A DNA stretch of 64,000 nt from contig JAHDLC010000001.1 of the NCBI GenBank assembly GCA_018436595.1, forward strand, positions 62,001 to 126,000, read 5' to 3'. The stretch comes from Synergistaceae bacterium (lineage in GTDB: Bacteria; Synergistota; Synergistia; Synergistales; Aminobacteriaceae). A program made the position numbers and the translations under genes. Below the pieces are notes generated by a model. That model was not told where the DNA came from. It saw only the letters and a program-made list of their open reading frames with translations, and did no database searches. Of the stretch, positions 50,757 through 58,683 are shown in pieces (within the stretch, counting starts at the first letter, position 1; each line of letters starts with the position of its first letter).

Positions 50757-51764
50757 ATGAATACATCGAATAATATGCTGCTAAAAGTTGAGAATCTCCA
50801 GGTGGTCTACAAAGCGCGAAGAGAAACTGTGTACGCAGTCAACGGAGTCAGTCTCTCCCTCAAAAAAGGCGAGACGTTGGGTCTGGTGGGTGAAACAGGT
50901 GCCGGGAAAACCACTACAGCCTACGCGATACTGCGGGTCCTGCCCGACCGTACTGCAAAGGTTGTTAACGGAACGATAGAATTTGAAGGCAAGAATCTGC
51001 TTGAAGTCCCTGAAAATCTTATGCGCCACGGTATACGGGGGGAAAAGATCGCCATTATTTTTCAGGACCCCATGTCTGCCCTCAATCCTATCATGAAGGT
51101 CGGAGACCAGATTGCAGAAGCGCTCAAATTCCATAACAAGGAAGAACTTTCACCGGAAAAGATCGAAGAACAAGTTGACAGGACACTTGAACTCGTCGGT
51201 ATTCAAAAGGAGCGAAAGTATGATTTCCCTCACCAGCTGAGCGGAGGGATGAAGCAGCGTGTCGTGATAGCAATAGCCCTTGTCTGTGAGCCGGTCCTCA
51301 TCATAGCCGATGAGCCTACGACCGCACTGGATGTGACTATCCAGGCCCAGGTTCTTGCCATGATTGACGAGCTTCGCGAGAAGCTCGGGACCGCTATGAT
51401 CCTCATCACCCATGATCTCGGAATTGTTGCCCAGATGTGCGATAACGTAGCTATCATGTATGCCGGAGAGATCATAGAGATAGGTTCCGTTGAGGAGATT
51501 TACTCAGGAAAAATGCAGCACCCCTATACCACCGGACTCTTCGGTTCCCTGCCGGACCTGGAGAAGAAGACTGACCGTCTGTACCCTATCGAAGGTCTTA
51601 TGCCGGATCCTACGGATCTTCCAACGGGCTGCAAGTTCAATCCCCGATGTCCGCGCTGCATGGACATCTGCAGAGAGGTCCAGCCTGGATTTTCCGTGGA
51701 AGGCACTCACAGGGTCGCATGTCATCTTTATGGCGGCGGTACGGGGAGGGAAACAGATGAGTGA
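50757..51764 (+). CDS. dppD: Peptide ABC transporter ATPase, DppD-like
   Basis: A 335-residue ATPase: Walker A GETGAGKTTT, Q-loop IFQDPMSALNP, signature LSGGMKQRVVIAIAL, Walker B ADEPTTALDVT and the C-terminal oligopeptide-transporter extension with a Cys cluster (CKFNPRCPRCMDIC) that binds an iron-sulfur or zinc site in this family. GGAGG lies 8 nt before ATG 50757; ATG 50742, overlapping the preceding stop, is the alternative. It overlaps the next gene by 8 nt. Confidence 0.9.
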   Translation: MNTSNNMLLKVENLQVVYKARRETVYAVNGVSLSLKKGETLGLVGETGAGKTTTAYAILRVLPDRTAKVVNGTIEFEGKNLLEVPENLMRHGIRGEKIAIIFQDPMSALNPIMKVGDQIAEALKFHNKEELSPEKIEEQVDRTLELVGIQKERKYDFPHQLSGGMKQRVVIAIALVCEPVLIIADEPTTALDVTIQAQVLAMIDELREKLGTAMILITHDLGIVAQMCDNVAIMYAGEIIEIGSVEEIYSGKMQHPYTTGLFGSLPDLEKKTDRLYPIEGLMPDPTDLPTGCKFNPRCPRCMDICREVQPGFSVEGTHRVACHLYGGGTGRETDE

Positions 51765-52728
51765 GAAAAAAAAGCCTATACTGGTCGTAAATAACCTGAA
51801 AAAATATTTCAGGACGAAAAAGGGCCTTCTTCATGCGGTTGACGACGTTTCATTCACGATTGACGAAGGCAGGACTCTCGGTGTCGTGGGCGAATCGGGC
51901 TGCGGGAAATCCACACTTGGGAAAACGATACTGCGCCTTACAGAACCCACCGGCGGCGAAGTGTTTCTCGAAGGAGAGGATATAGTCTCCATGAATGAGA
52001 AACAGCTTCGAAAGACCCGCCTGAAAATGCAGATGATATTTCAGGATCCCTATTCAAGCATCGATCCGCGTATGAGTGTCGCCCAGATCATATCCGATCC
52101 TTTGAAGGTCAATCGTCTCTGCGGCAGCAGAAAGGAAATTGATGACCGTGTAGACAGAATGATGGATGTAGTCGGGCTTGCTCCGCGGCTGAGAGATTCC
52201 TACCCCCATGAACTGGATGGGGGCCGCAGGCAGAGAATAGGCATTGCCCGGGCTCTCGCTCTCGATCCTAAATTCATAATCTGCGATGAACCGGTTTCCG
52301 CTCTGGATGTTTCGATACAGGCGCAGATTATCAATATCCTCATGGATCTGAAGGAAGAAAAGGGTCTTACTTACATTTTTATCACCCACGATCTTTCGGT
52401 CGTCAAACATATCTCCGATGAAATAGCCGTGATGTACCTCGGACAATGTGTTGAAAAAGCTTCGTCTGATGAACTGTTCTCTCAACCGCTTCACCCCTAT
52501 ACGAAAGCCCTTCTTGCGGCGATTCCCGTGCCCAACCTTTCGAAGAGGCATGCCAGGCCGACAGTCATCAGGGGGGAGGTCGGCAATCCTATTGACCCCG
52601 CACCCGGCTGCCGTTTTGCCCCCAGGTGTGATTTTGCCACCGAAAAATGTGTCGGCAGAAATCCTGAACTCAGGGAAGTGGCTAATGGGCATTTTGTGGC
52701 ATGCTTGCTGCATAACGGCGAAATGTAG
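51757..52728 (+). CDS. dppF: Peptide ABC transporter ATPase, DppF-like
   Basis: A 323-residue ATPase with Walker A GESGCGKST, Q-loop IFQDPYSSIDPRMS, Walker B FIICDEPVSALDVS, and the Cys-containing C-terminal extension (CRFAPRCDFATEKCVG). The ABC signature reads LDGGRRQRIGIAR instead of LSGGQ, replacing the conserved Ser by Asp; some peptide-transporter ATPases share this, so it need not be inactivating. It completes the importer with DppB, DppC and DppD. A hairpin terminator follows the stop. Confidence 0.9.
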   Translation: MSEKKKPILVVNNLKKYFRTKKGLLHAVDDVSFTIDEGRTLGVVGESGCGKSTLGKTILRLTEPTGGEVFLEGEDIVSMNEKQLRKTRLKMQMIFQDPYSSIDPRMSVAQIISDPLKVNRLCGSRKEIDDRVDRMMDVVGLAPRLRDSYPHELDGGRRQRIGIARALALDPKFIICDEPVSALDVSIQAQIINILMDLKEEKGLTYIFITHDLSVVKHISDEIAVMYLGQCVEKASSDELFSQPLHPYTKALLAAIPVPNLSKRHARPTVIRGEVGNPIDPAPGCRFAPRCDFATEKCVGRNPELREVANGHFVACLLHNGEM

Positions 52729-52731
52729 CTT

Positions 52732-52762
52732 GAAACGTCCCGGTTTTTTCCCGGGACGTTTC
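52732..52762 (+). terminator. Hairpin terminator after the peptide transporter genes
   Basis: GAAACGTCCCGG and CCGGGACGTTTC form a perfect 12-bp stem with a T-rich 7-nt loop. No T run follows, so it could also be an RNA-stabilising 3' end. Confidence 0.65.
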
Positions 52763-52918
52763 ACATATGGTCCCGTATAGGAATGAAAAATCAGTGCCGG
52801 CAGTTGGATGATGAAAGGCAGGGAATGAATCCCGCGTCACGTTGTACAATAAAACAGTCCGGTTTGGGCGTCAGAAATCCGGAATGAAAAGCAGGGATGA
52901 AAAAGGCGGTGGCATGAA

Positions 52919-54241
52919 GTGATCATAGGAGTTCTTGGCCCGGCTGACAGTGTTGCCCACGTAATGAAGGTTGCTGAGAAGAGCGAACCTTACATCGACC
53001 TGGTCCCGATGGTGTATCGAAACTATTGTGAGGCCGTGGAAATGCTGGAGTCAAGGCAGCGGGAACTCGAAGGCGTTCTCTTTACTGGTTTCGAGATTTT
53101 CACCTACGCGAGCGGCCTTGTGAAACCTCTTGTCCCGTGGGAGCACACGAGCTGTAATGTGATGACGCTTTCCTGCAGTATCCTTCTGGCAGGTTCAAAG
53201 GGATACGACGTCACAAAAATGAGTTTTGATGGATTTGGAACGCTGAACAACATAATTCTCGACGCATACCTGGAAATAGGGTATTCTCCGGATCAGTTGC
53301 AGGTGTATGTTCCGAGAAGGCGAAAAAACAACGAAAAAAATTACATTGACTACCTTTGTGATTTCCATACGGACCTTTTCAAAAGAGGAAAAATCAGCTG
53401 CTCCATTCATGGATCCAGCGAATCCTACGCCCGGCTGAAAGAAACTGGTCTCCCGTGCTTTCGCCGGATGTTTTTTTCCGAACCTGTGAGAGAGCAGCTC
53501 ATAAAACTCCGGCTTCGTCACCAGATTTCAGAGAACAGCGGAAGCAATGCTTCAGTTATTTCTGTAGAGATGGACGTTGTGGACCATTATGCCGTCTATG
53601 GAAAAAGCGAACTCGAAACCTTCTATAGGACCAAACAGGTAACAGAATCCATTTATGTATTCGGACAGAAGATAGGAGCGGCAGTTATCGGAGCGACCAA
53701 TGGGCGGCATTATATTTTTACGAACACAGCGGCTCTTCGAAATGAGACAAAAAACTTCAAATCCTTTGACCTGCTTGGATCTCTCGTTGCGGATGGGGCT
53801 GTGAACAGGGTTCATATCGGCATCGGCATGGGAAAGAATGCATTCGAGGCAAAAAGCAACGCCGACTACGGAAGAGAAAAATCAAGTCTTTCAGGTGAGA
53901 ACAGCCTGTATATAGTTTTCGGAGACAAAACTGTCAAAGGACCCCTGACTCCTGCAGGCGGTAGCCCTCAGAAAAGGCAGAATGACCGGCTTCAGGAAAT
54001 ATCCCGTAAATCGGGATTAGGTCTTTTGACGCTTCAGAAGCTTGACCAGGTGCTGAAACAATATCGTATTGACGTAGTAACCCCTGTAGACTTGGCCCGA
54101 ATTTACGGCGTGAGTCCCAGAAGTATGAACCGGATTCTTTCGAAACTTGAATCCGCCGGAAGCTATATACAGTATGTCGGGACGGATGTTCGGCATGAAG
54201 TCGGACGGCCCAGCCGCCTTTTGAAAATTAACCTGGGGTAG
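52919..54241 (+). CDS. Unfamiliar regulator: sensor-like N-terminus, possible GTP-cyclohydrolase III/GGDEF-like domain, C-terminal HTH
   Basis: Not recognised as a named family. The 440 residues show three parts. Residues 1-190 look like an alpha/beta sensor domain (IIGVLGPADSVAHVMKVAE opening). Residues 200-345 include GAAVIGATNGRHYIFTNT and HIGIGMGKNAFEAKSNADYG, a glycine-rich helix start that recalls the nucleotide-binding fold shared by GTP cyclohydrolase III and GGDEF domains, but no GGDEF motif is present. Residues 375-440 fit a winged helix (TPVDLARIYGVSPRSMNRILSKLESAG). GTG 52919 follows GGCGGTGG. Placed directly after the peptide transporter and before the boundary terminator, it is the natural candidate regulator of the cassette. 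It has no membrane segment. Confidence 0.6.
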   Translation: MIIGVLGPADSVAHVMKVAEKSEPYIDLVPMVYRNYCEAVEMLESRQRELEGVLFTGFEIFTYASGLVKPLVPWEHTSCNVMTLSCSILLAGSKGYDVTKMSFDGFGTLNNIILDAYLEIGYSPDQLQVYVPRRRKNNEKNYIDYLCDFHTDLFKRGKISCSIHGSSESYARLKETGLPCFRRMFFSEPVREQLIKLRLRHQISENSGSNASVISVEMDVVDHYAVYGKSELETFYRTKQVTESIYVFGQKIGAAVIGATNGRHYIFTNTAALRNETKNFKSFDLLGSLVADGAVNRVHIGIGMGKNAFEAKSNADYGREKSSLSGENSLYIVFGDKTVKGPLTPAGGSPQKRQNDRLQEISRKSGLGLLTLQKLDQVLKQYRIDVVTPVDLARIYGVSPRSMNRILSKLESAGSYIQYVGTDVRHEVGRPSRLLKINLG

Positions 54242-54304
54242 AGAACGGCTCCGTCAATCAAAAAACGGATCATTGCGGAACAGGTAATTTCTCCGCCTGA
54301 AGAA

Positions 54305-54347
54305 CAGCGCCCCCCGCCTTTCCCTGCCGGAAAAGCGGGGGGCGTTT
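54305..54347 (+). terminator. Rho-independent terminator closing the cassette
   Basis: CGCCCCCCGC and GCGGGGGGCG pair, with an inner CTTTCC/GGAAAA extension, followed by GTTTTTG. The first 19 nt are identical to the left arm of the terminator at 43739. Confidence 0.85.
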
Positions 54348-54397
54348 TTGACCGTTCGTTTCAATGCTTCACACGCCGGAGACTGCCGGCGGGAACT

Positions 54398-55489
54398 TCA
54401 GTACCCGTGCCGCTTTTTGTTCATCTCTTTCGCGAACTTGCGGGCGTTCTTCATGCCGCCCACTTCAGCAAACATGACGGAGATCTTTTCCGACTCGATC
54501 TGCCGGGAGTTCAGCCCCTCATACCCGGCTTCCTTCTTCAGCTTCTTCCAGGCCGCCAGCCGTTCCGTCGAAAGCAGTCCTTCGTCCATAGCCCGCCGGA
54601 CCGCGCAGCCCGGCTCCCCCGAATGGGTGCAGTCCCGGAAGCGGCACTCTGCGGCCAGTTCACCGATATCCGCAAAAGCCTTTGAAAAATCGGCACTTTC
54701 AATGCCCAGCTCCCTCATTCCGGGAGTGTCGATCACCGCTCCGCCCTCCGAAAGCGCTATAAGCTCCCGCCTCGTGGTGGTATGGCGCCCCTTGTCGTCG
54801 TTCCGCAGCCCCCTGGTTGCCAGGGCGTCCCACCCCAGCAGCCGGTTGATCAGGGTGGACTTTCCCACGCCGGAGGAGCCGATGAAGGCCACCGTTTTCC
54901 CCCGGCCCAGGTAGTTCCGCACGGAGGTCCATCCGTCTTCCGACAGGCTCGAGGTCACCAGAACCTCCGCGCCGCAGGACACCGTCCCTATCTCCGCGAG
55001 CCTGCGGGCCAGGTCGGTGCACAAATCGGCCTTCGTCAGCACGACCACCGGGACGGCGCCGCTGTCCCAGGCCACGCCCAGGTAGCGCTCCATTCTCCGC
55101 AGGTTGAAATCATTGTTCAGGGACATGCAGAGAAACACGGTGTCGATGTTCGCCGCCACCACCTGTTCGTCGTTGGACGTCCCCGCAGCCTTCCGGATGA
55201 AGGCGCTCTTCCTCGGCAGCACGGCATGGATGATTCCGTTGCCGCCTGCATCTTCGCTCCGGTCGAGCAGGACGAAATCGCCCACCGCCGGGAAATCGGA
55301 CAGGGTCCCGGCCTCAAAACGGAACTTTCCCGAAACCTCCGCCGTCAGTTCGCCCCTCTCGGCTACGACCGTGTAGAGGTCCCTGGACTGGGAAACGATC
55401 CTCCCCGGGAAAAGCCCGGGGTATACCGCAGAGGCCCCGGCGAGGAGTTCCCGCCCGAGACCCAGATTTTCCATATCTATGGTGTTCAC
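54398..55489 (-). CDS. rsgA: Ribosome small subunit-dependent GTPase A
   Basis: A 363-residue circularly permuted GTPase that acts in late 30S ribosome maturation. An OB-fold (about 35-110) precedes the G domain with permuted motif order: G4 TKADLC (about 155), G1 GSSGVGKSTLINRL (about 205), G2 RHTTTRRE and G3 DTPGMRELG (about 250). The zinc knuckle follows as CRFRDCTHSGEPGC. The length is usual for RsgA. The gene stands alone in the opposite direction to the cassette. Confidence 0.93.
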   Translation of the reverse strand: MNTIDMENLGLGRELLAGASAVYPGLFPGRIVSQSRDLYTVVAERGELTAEVSGKFRFEAGTLSDFPAVGDFVLLDRSEDAGGNGIIHAVLPRKSAFIRKAAGTSNDEQVVAANIDTVFLCMSLNNDFNLRRMERYLGVAWDSGAVPVVVLTKADLCTDLARRLAEIGTVSCGAEVLVTSSLSEDGWTSVRNYLGRGKTVAFIGSSGVGKSTLINRLLGWDALATRGLRNDDKGRHTTTRRELIALSEGGAVIDTPGMRELGIESADFSKAFADIGELAAECRFRDCTHSGEPGCAVRRAMDEGLLSTERLAAWKKLKKEAGYEGLNSRQIESEKISVMFAEVGGMKNARKFAKEMNKKRHGY

Positions 55490-55758
55490 TTTTCACCCTC
55501 CAAAAGATGAGATTGTGGAAGTCTTTTGGGAGGCGTATACAGAACCTTACCGTGTACGCACCTCCCGGAATGCCGCAATCTCCGGGGCGCAGGTCTTCAA
55601 CATACAACAACAGCTCCTTAAGAAAGAAATATGTGCCGCCGCCTGATGATAGCACTCGGGAGCCGTTTTTCAACAAACTTTTTTTGTTTGGCGGAACCCG
55701 TTTTTGAGTTTTTTTCCGGGGGTGTCTTTTCTTCGGGGAAGCCGTGCCCGGACCCGGC
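55490..55758. other. Intergenic stretch between rsgA and the toxin-antitoxin pair
   Basis: No gene is seen. It contains several T runs and a small dyad CAAAC-T7-GTTTG near 55673-55690. Short open frames on the plus strand lack SD sequences. The right end leads into the antitoxin promoter. Confidence 0.4.
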
Positions 55759-55799
55759 TTGACGTCTGTTCTTTCATGGCGTAACGTATGAAATGAAAG
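55759..55799 (+). promoter_or_regulatory. Promoter and operator of the toxin-antitoxin operon
   Basis: TTGACG (55759-55764) is followed 17 nt later by a weak -10, TAACGT (55782-55787). The inverted repeat TTTCAT-N10-ATGAAA (55772-55777 and 55788-55793) spans the -10, with a second ATGAAAG half-site at 55793-55799. This is the expected layout for autorepression by the antitoxin or toxin-antitoxin complex; the role is inferred. Confidence 0.5.
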
Positions 55800-55811
55800 G
55801 AGTTGATTTCC

Positions 55812-56021
55812 ATGGCCGTTGCCGCCTTTCAGGAAAAAGAGGAATTGCGCAGAATAGTTGACTCCATGAGCCCTGATGACATCAGAAAGCTGCTTGATTA
55901 CGCCGCCTTTCTCCGTTTTCTTGAAGATCGGGAAGATGCTGAGGATGCGGCTTACATTGCGGCGAACAAGGATGAGCCAAGCATCCCGCTGGAAGAAGCT
56001 TTGAAGGAGCTTGGGCTTTGA
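55812..56021 (+). CDS. Antitoxin of a RelB/RelE-type module
   Basis: A 69-residue acidic protein, mostly helical, ending SIPLEEALKELGL, the usual RelB/DUF-type antitoxin tail that wraps the toxin. AAAGGAG lies 9-10 nt before ATG 55812; TTG 55803 is too close to the SD. Its stop overlaps the toxin start by 4 nt, typical for coupled toxin-antitoxin genes. Context carries most of the assignment. Confidence 0.75.
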   Translation: MAVAAFQEKEELRRIVDSMSPDDIRKLLDYAAFLRFLEDREDAEDAAYIAANKDEPSIPLEEALKELGL

Positions 56022-56287
56022 GCCCGACGTATTCGGTATCGATCAAGAAAGATGCCGTTAAGGCAATTGCGGGTTTTGACCGGATGTACCAACGCCGTAT
56101 TGCTGAAGTTCTGCGGACTCTGGCGTCTGATCCAAGACCCCGGGGCTGCGCACCTTTGAAAGGAATTCCGGATACCTGGCGTGTTCGTGTAGGAGACATC
56201 CGTATTGTCAATGAAATCAATGACAGTGTTCTCCTTGTGCTCGTTGTCCGGATTGCCCACAGAAGAGATGTGTACAGGAAATTATAA
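56018..56287 (+). CDS. RelE/ParE-superfamily toxin
   Basis: An 89-residue basic protein with the RelE fold pattern: SVSIKKDAVKAIAGFD start, the helix pair with YQRRIAEVLRTLASDPRPRG, then LKGIPDTWRVRVGDIRIVNEI and the C-terminal VRIAHRRDVYRKL. The positions of Arg in WRVRVGDIR and the Arg/Tyr tail match RelE, which cuts mRNA at the ribosome. The start is TTG 56018, overlapping the antitoxin stop. A ParE-like gyrase inhibitor is less likely given the C-terminal pattern. Confidence 0.85.
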   Translation: MSPTYSVSIKKDAVKAIAGFDRMYQRRIAEVLRTLASDPRPRGCAPLKGIPDTWRVRVGDIRIVNEINDSVLLVLVVRIAHRRDVYRKL

Positions 56288-56430
56288 AAACACCTGGAGA
56301 CGTCGATTCGTTACTGCATCCCGTTTCTCAATCCCTATCCCTTTCTGAAGACAAACAAACCCCGATGCCCCCATGGTGCAGGGAAGGTCACAGAACCGCT
56401 GAAGGTCGTATCCGATGACGGGGGAGCGAA

Positions 56431-56670
56431 ATGGAGCAGAAGGAAAATCAGAAAGAAATCAACCAGACGGAATGGAACAACCCCGACAACTGGTCGGTGG
56501 GCTTCTACTTCAGCAAGAAAGACAGCCGGACCTGGGTTCCGAAGTCCATCCCGTGGATGGGATGGACTCTCAACCTCGGCAGCCGGGCGGGGGCTTTCTG
56601 GATGATAGGCTTTCTTGTTGGCCTGCCTTTGCTGATCGTCCTGCTGATGAGCCTGGTCTGCGGAAAATAA
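56431..56670 (+). CDS. DUF5808 small membrane protein
   Basis: A 79-residue protein. Residues 15-52 (NNPDNWSVGFYFSKKDSRTW, then VPKSIPWMGWTLNLG) match the DUF5808 pattern of Asp/Asn-Trp, Phe-Tyr and a Gly-Trp-Thr-hydrophobic-Asn end. A single C-terminal membrane helix follows (about 55-76). GGGGGAGCG precedes the ATG. Function is unknown; DUF5808 often occurs in small membrane proteins next to regulators. Confidence 0.65.
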   Translation: MEQKENQKEINQTEWNNPDNWSVGFYFSKKDSRTWVPKSIPWMGWTLNLGSRAGAFWMIGFLVGLPLLIVLLMSLVCGK

Positions 56671-56838
56671 GAAAGTCGTCAGAAAGAAATCACCGGCCGG
56701 ATCCTGAACGTACCGGAAAACCGATGCCGGTGGTGGTGCCGATGCAAAACCGCCATAGTTAACTCATGCCGGGACAACCAGCACCTTCCTGGACCTGTCC
56801 CCGTGCATGGCGGCGATTATTGCGGATTTCCCCCCCCT

Positions 56839-57924
56839 TCAAAACCATTTCCTTCGTTTGAAAAAGGAAACAAGGCTGAGGGCTACCGTAATCATGACGC
56901 CCCAGATCAGGTAGTAGCCGAAGGGCCATTTCAGCTCGGGCATGTATGTAAAGTTCATTCCGTACACTCCGGCGATGAACGTCATGGGGATGAAGATCGT
57001 GGAAATGATGGTGAGCACCTTCATGATTTCGTTCATGCGGTTGCTGACGCTGGACAGGTAGGTATCATGAATGCCGCCAAGAATGTCCCGGAAGGTTTCC
57101 ACCATGTCGATGATCTGGATGATGTGGTCATACAGGTCCCGCAGAAAGACCCTTGTTTCCGGCCGGATCAGGACGGTTTCGCTCTTTTCCAGTGCGCCGA
57201 CCTCTTCGCGCAGCGGCCAGACGGCCTTGCGGAAGCTCAGAATTTCCCGTTTCAGCTTATGAACTTCCTGAATATCCCCCGGCCTGGGATGAACCAGGAT
57301 ACGGTCGTCCATGTTCTCGATCCGGTCCCCGATACGCTCAAGGGCCAGGAAATAATGATCCACCGCGGCATCCATGAGAGCGTAGGCAAGAAAATCCGCT
57401 TTCAGTGAACGGATTCGTCCCTTAGAGTTCCTGATCCGCTCCCGCACAGAGTCAAACACGTCTCCTTCGTGCTCCTGGAAGGAAATGACATAGTTCTCTC
57501 CAAAGATCAGGCTGACGTGTTCAATCTCGAGCCTGTTCGCAGCATCATCAAAGGCCATCATTTTCAGGACGGCATAGACGTAGTCCGGAAATTCTTCAAC
57601 TTTCGGCCGCTGGGTGGTGTTGACGATATCTTCCAGCGTCAGCGGGTGCAGGTCGAAGTGCTTCCCCAGCGACTCAATCAGGGCGACGTTATGGATGCCG
57701 CTGACATTGATCCACGTCACGCCGGAGGCTATGGAGCTGTCCCGGCATTGGTCCGGAGAGACATCACCCATTTCCCTGAGCATGGACGCATCATACCGGA
57801 TGATGTCGATGCGGGCTTTGTCCACCTGCTGCTCACCTATAAAAACCATTGTGCCTGGTGACATGCCGGCCTTGGTTGCGAATCCGGCGTGTATTCTTCG
57901 TTCACTTCGTTTCGAGGCTGGCAT
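56839..57924 (-). CDS. corA: CorA-type magnesium/cobalt transporter
   Basis: A 361-residue CorA channel. The N-terminal alpha/beta cytoplasmic domain (about 30-240) contains HFDLHPLTLEDIVNTTQRPKVE and YVISFQEHEGDVFD; a long helix leads to two C-terminal membrane helices with the selectivity motif YGMNF and MPEL in the loop. It ends with the basic FFKRRKWF. ATG 57924 is chosen because the CorA domain begins soon after and GGGGTGATGAG precedes it; the longer open frame adds 91 residues that do not belong to the family. Confidence 0.92.
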   Translation of the reverse strand: MPASKRSERRIHAGFATKAGMSPGTMVFIGEQQVDKARIDIIRYDASMLREMGDVSPDQCRDSSIASGVTWINVSGIHNVALIESLGKHFDLHPLTLEDIVNTTQRPKVEEFPDYVYAVLKMMAFDDAANRLEIEHVSLIFGENYVISFQEHEGDVFDSVRERIRNSKGRIRSLKADFLAYALMDAAVDHYFLALERIGDRIENMDDRILVHPRPGDIQEVHKLKREILSFRKAVWPLREEVGALEKSETVLIRPETRVFLRDLYDHIIQIIDMVETFRDILGGIHDTYLSSVSNRMNEIMKVLTIISTIFIPMTFIAGVYGMNFTYMPELKWPFGYYLIWGVMITVALSLVSFFKRRKWF

Positions 57925-58187
57925 TTTCTCATCACCCCTGCTTATTTGACCGGCTGACAGTCCGGACCGGCGGATAGGCAAAACGTCCGCGGCGATCCTG
58001 AGTCTATAATACGTTTCAGGCGGCCCGTAATCAATTATTTTGAAAAAACGCGCCTGCATCACGGCAGGAAATCCTTGAAACGATGGATCGGGCATAAACG
58101 GCGCCGTTTTTGCCTTCCGTACGAGGTCTATAATGTTCGAAACGGCGGCACCATGTTTCTGCTTCGCCAAAAGGAGGAAATCACGCC

Positions 58188-58595
58188 ATGAAACCACGAA
58201 TCAGCATGGTCACTCTCGGAGTCCGGGATCTTGAGAGAGCGGTGAAATTCTACGGGGAGGGGCTTGGCTTTCCCATGATGGAAACCTCGCCCGGAGTGGC
58301 GTTTTTCCCCCTCAACGGCACGTGGCTGAGCCTGTATCCCCGGGAGGCCCTGGCGGAGGACGCGCAGGTTTCACCTGAGGGCAGCGGGTTTGAATCCTTC
58401 ACCCTGGCCCACAACGTGCAGTCCGAGGCGGAAGTGGACGAGGTCATGGCCCGGGCGGTCCGGGCAGGGGCAACTGTGGCGAAGCAGCCGGAGAAAGTGT
58501 TCTGGGGCGGCTACAGCGGCTATTTCAAGGATCCGGACGGTCACCTGTGGGAAGTGGCGTATAACCCCCATTTCTGGGTCGGCCCCGGAGATTAG
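58188..58595 (+). CDS. VOC (glyoxalase/bleomycin resistance) superfamily protein
   Basis: A 135-residue vicinal-oxygen-chelate protein made of two beta-alpha-beta-beta-beta units. Typical segments are ISMVTLGVRDLERAVKFYGEGLGF at the start and GYSGYFKDPDGHLWEVAYNP at the end, the latter with the usual Asp-Pro-Asp-Gly and metal-binding Glu. AAAGGAGG precedes ATG 58188. It stands alone; substrate unknown. Confidence 0.85.
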   Translation: MKPRISMVTLGVRDLERAVKFYGEGLGFPMMETSPGVAFFPLNGTWLSLYPREALAEDAQVSPEGSGFESFTLAHNVQSEAEVDEVMARAVRAGATVAKQPEKVFWGGYSGYFKDPDGHLWEVAYNPHFWVGPGD

Positions 58596-58683
58596 CGGAA
58601 ATGAGGTTTTTCTTCAGTGGTTCTCCTAATTGCAGATGTGCTCTTCAGCTCTGATGTTTGATCCGTTTTTGTGAAAAGAGACC

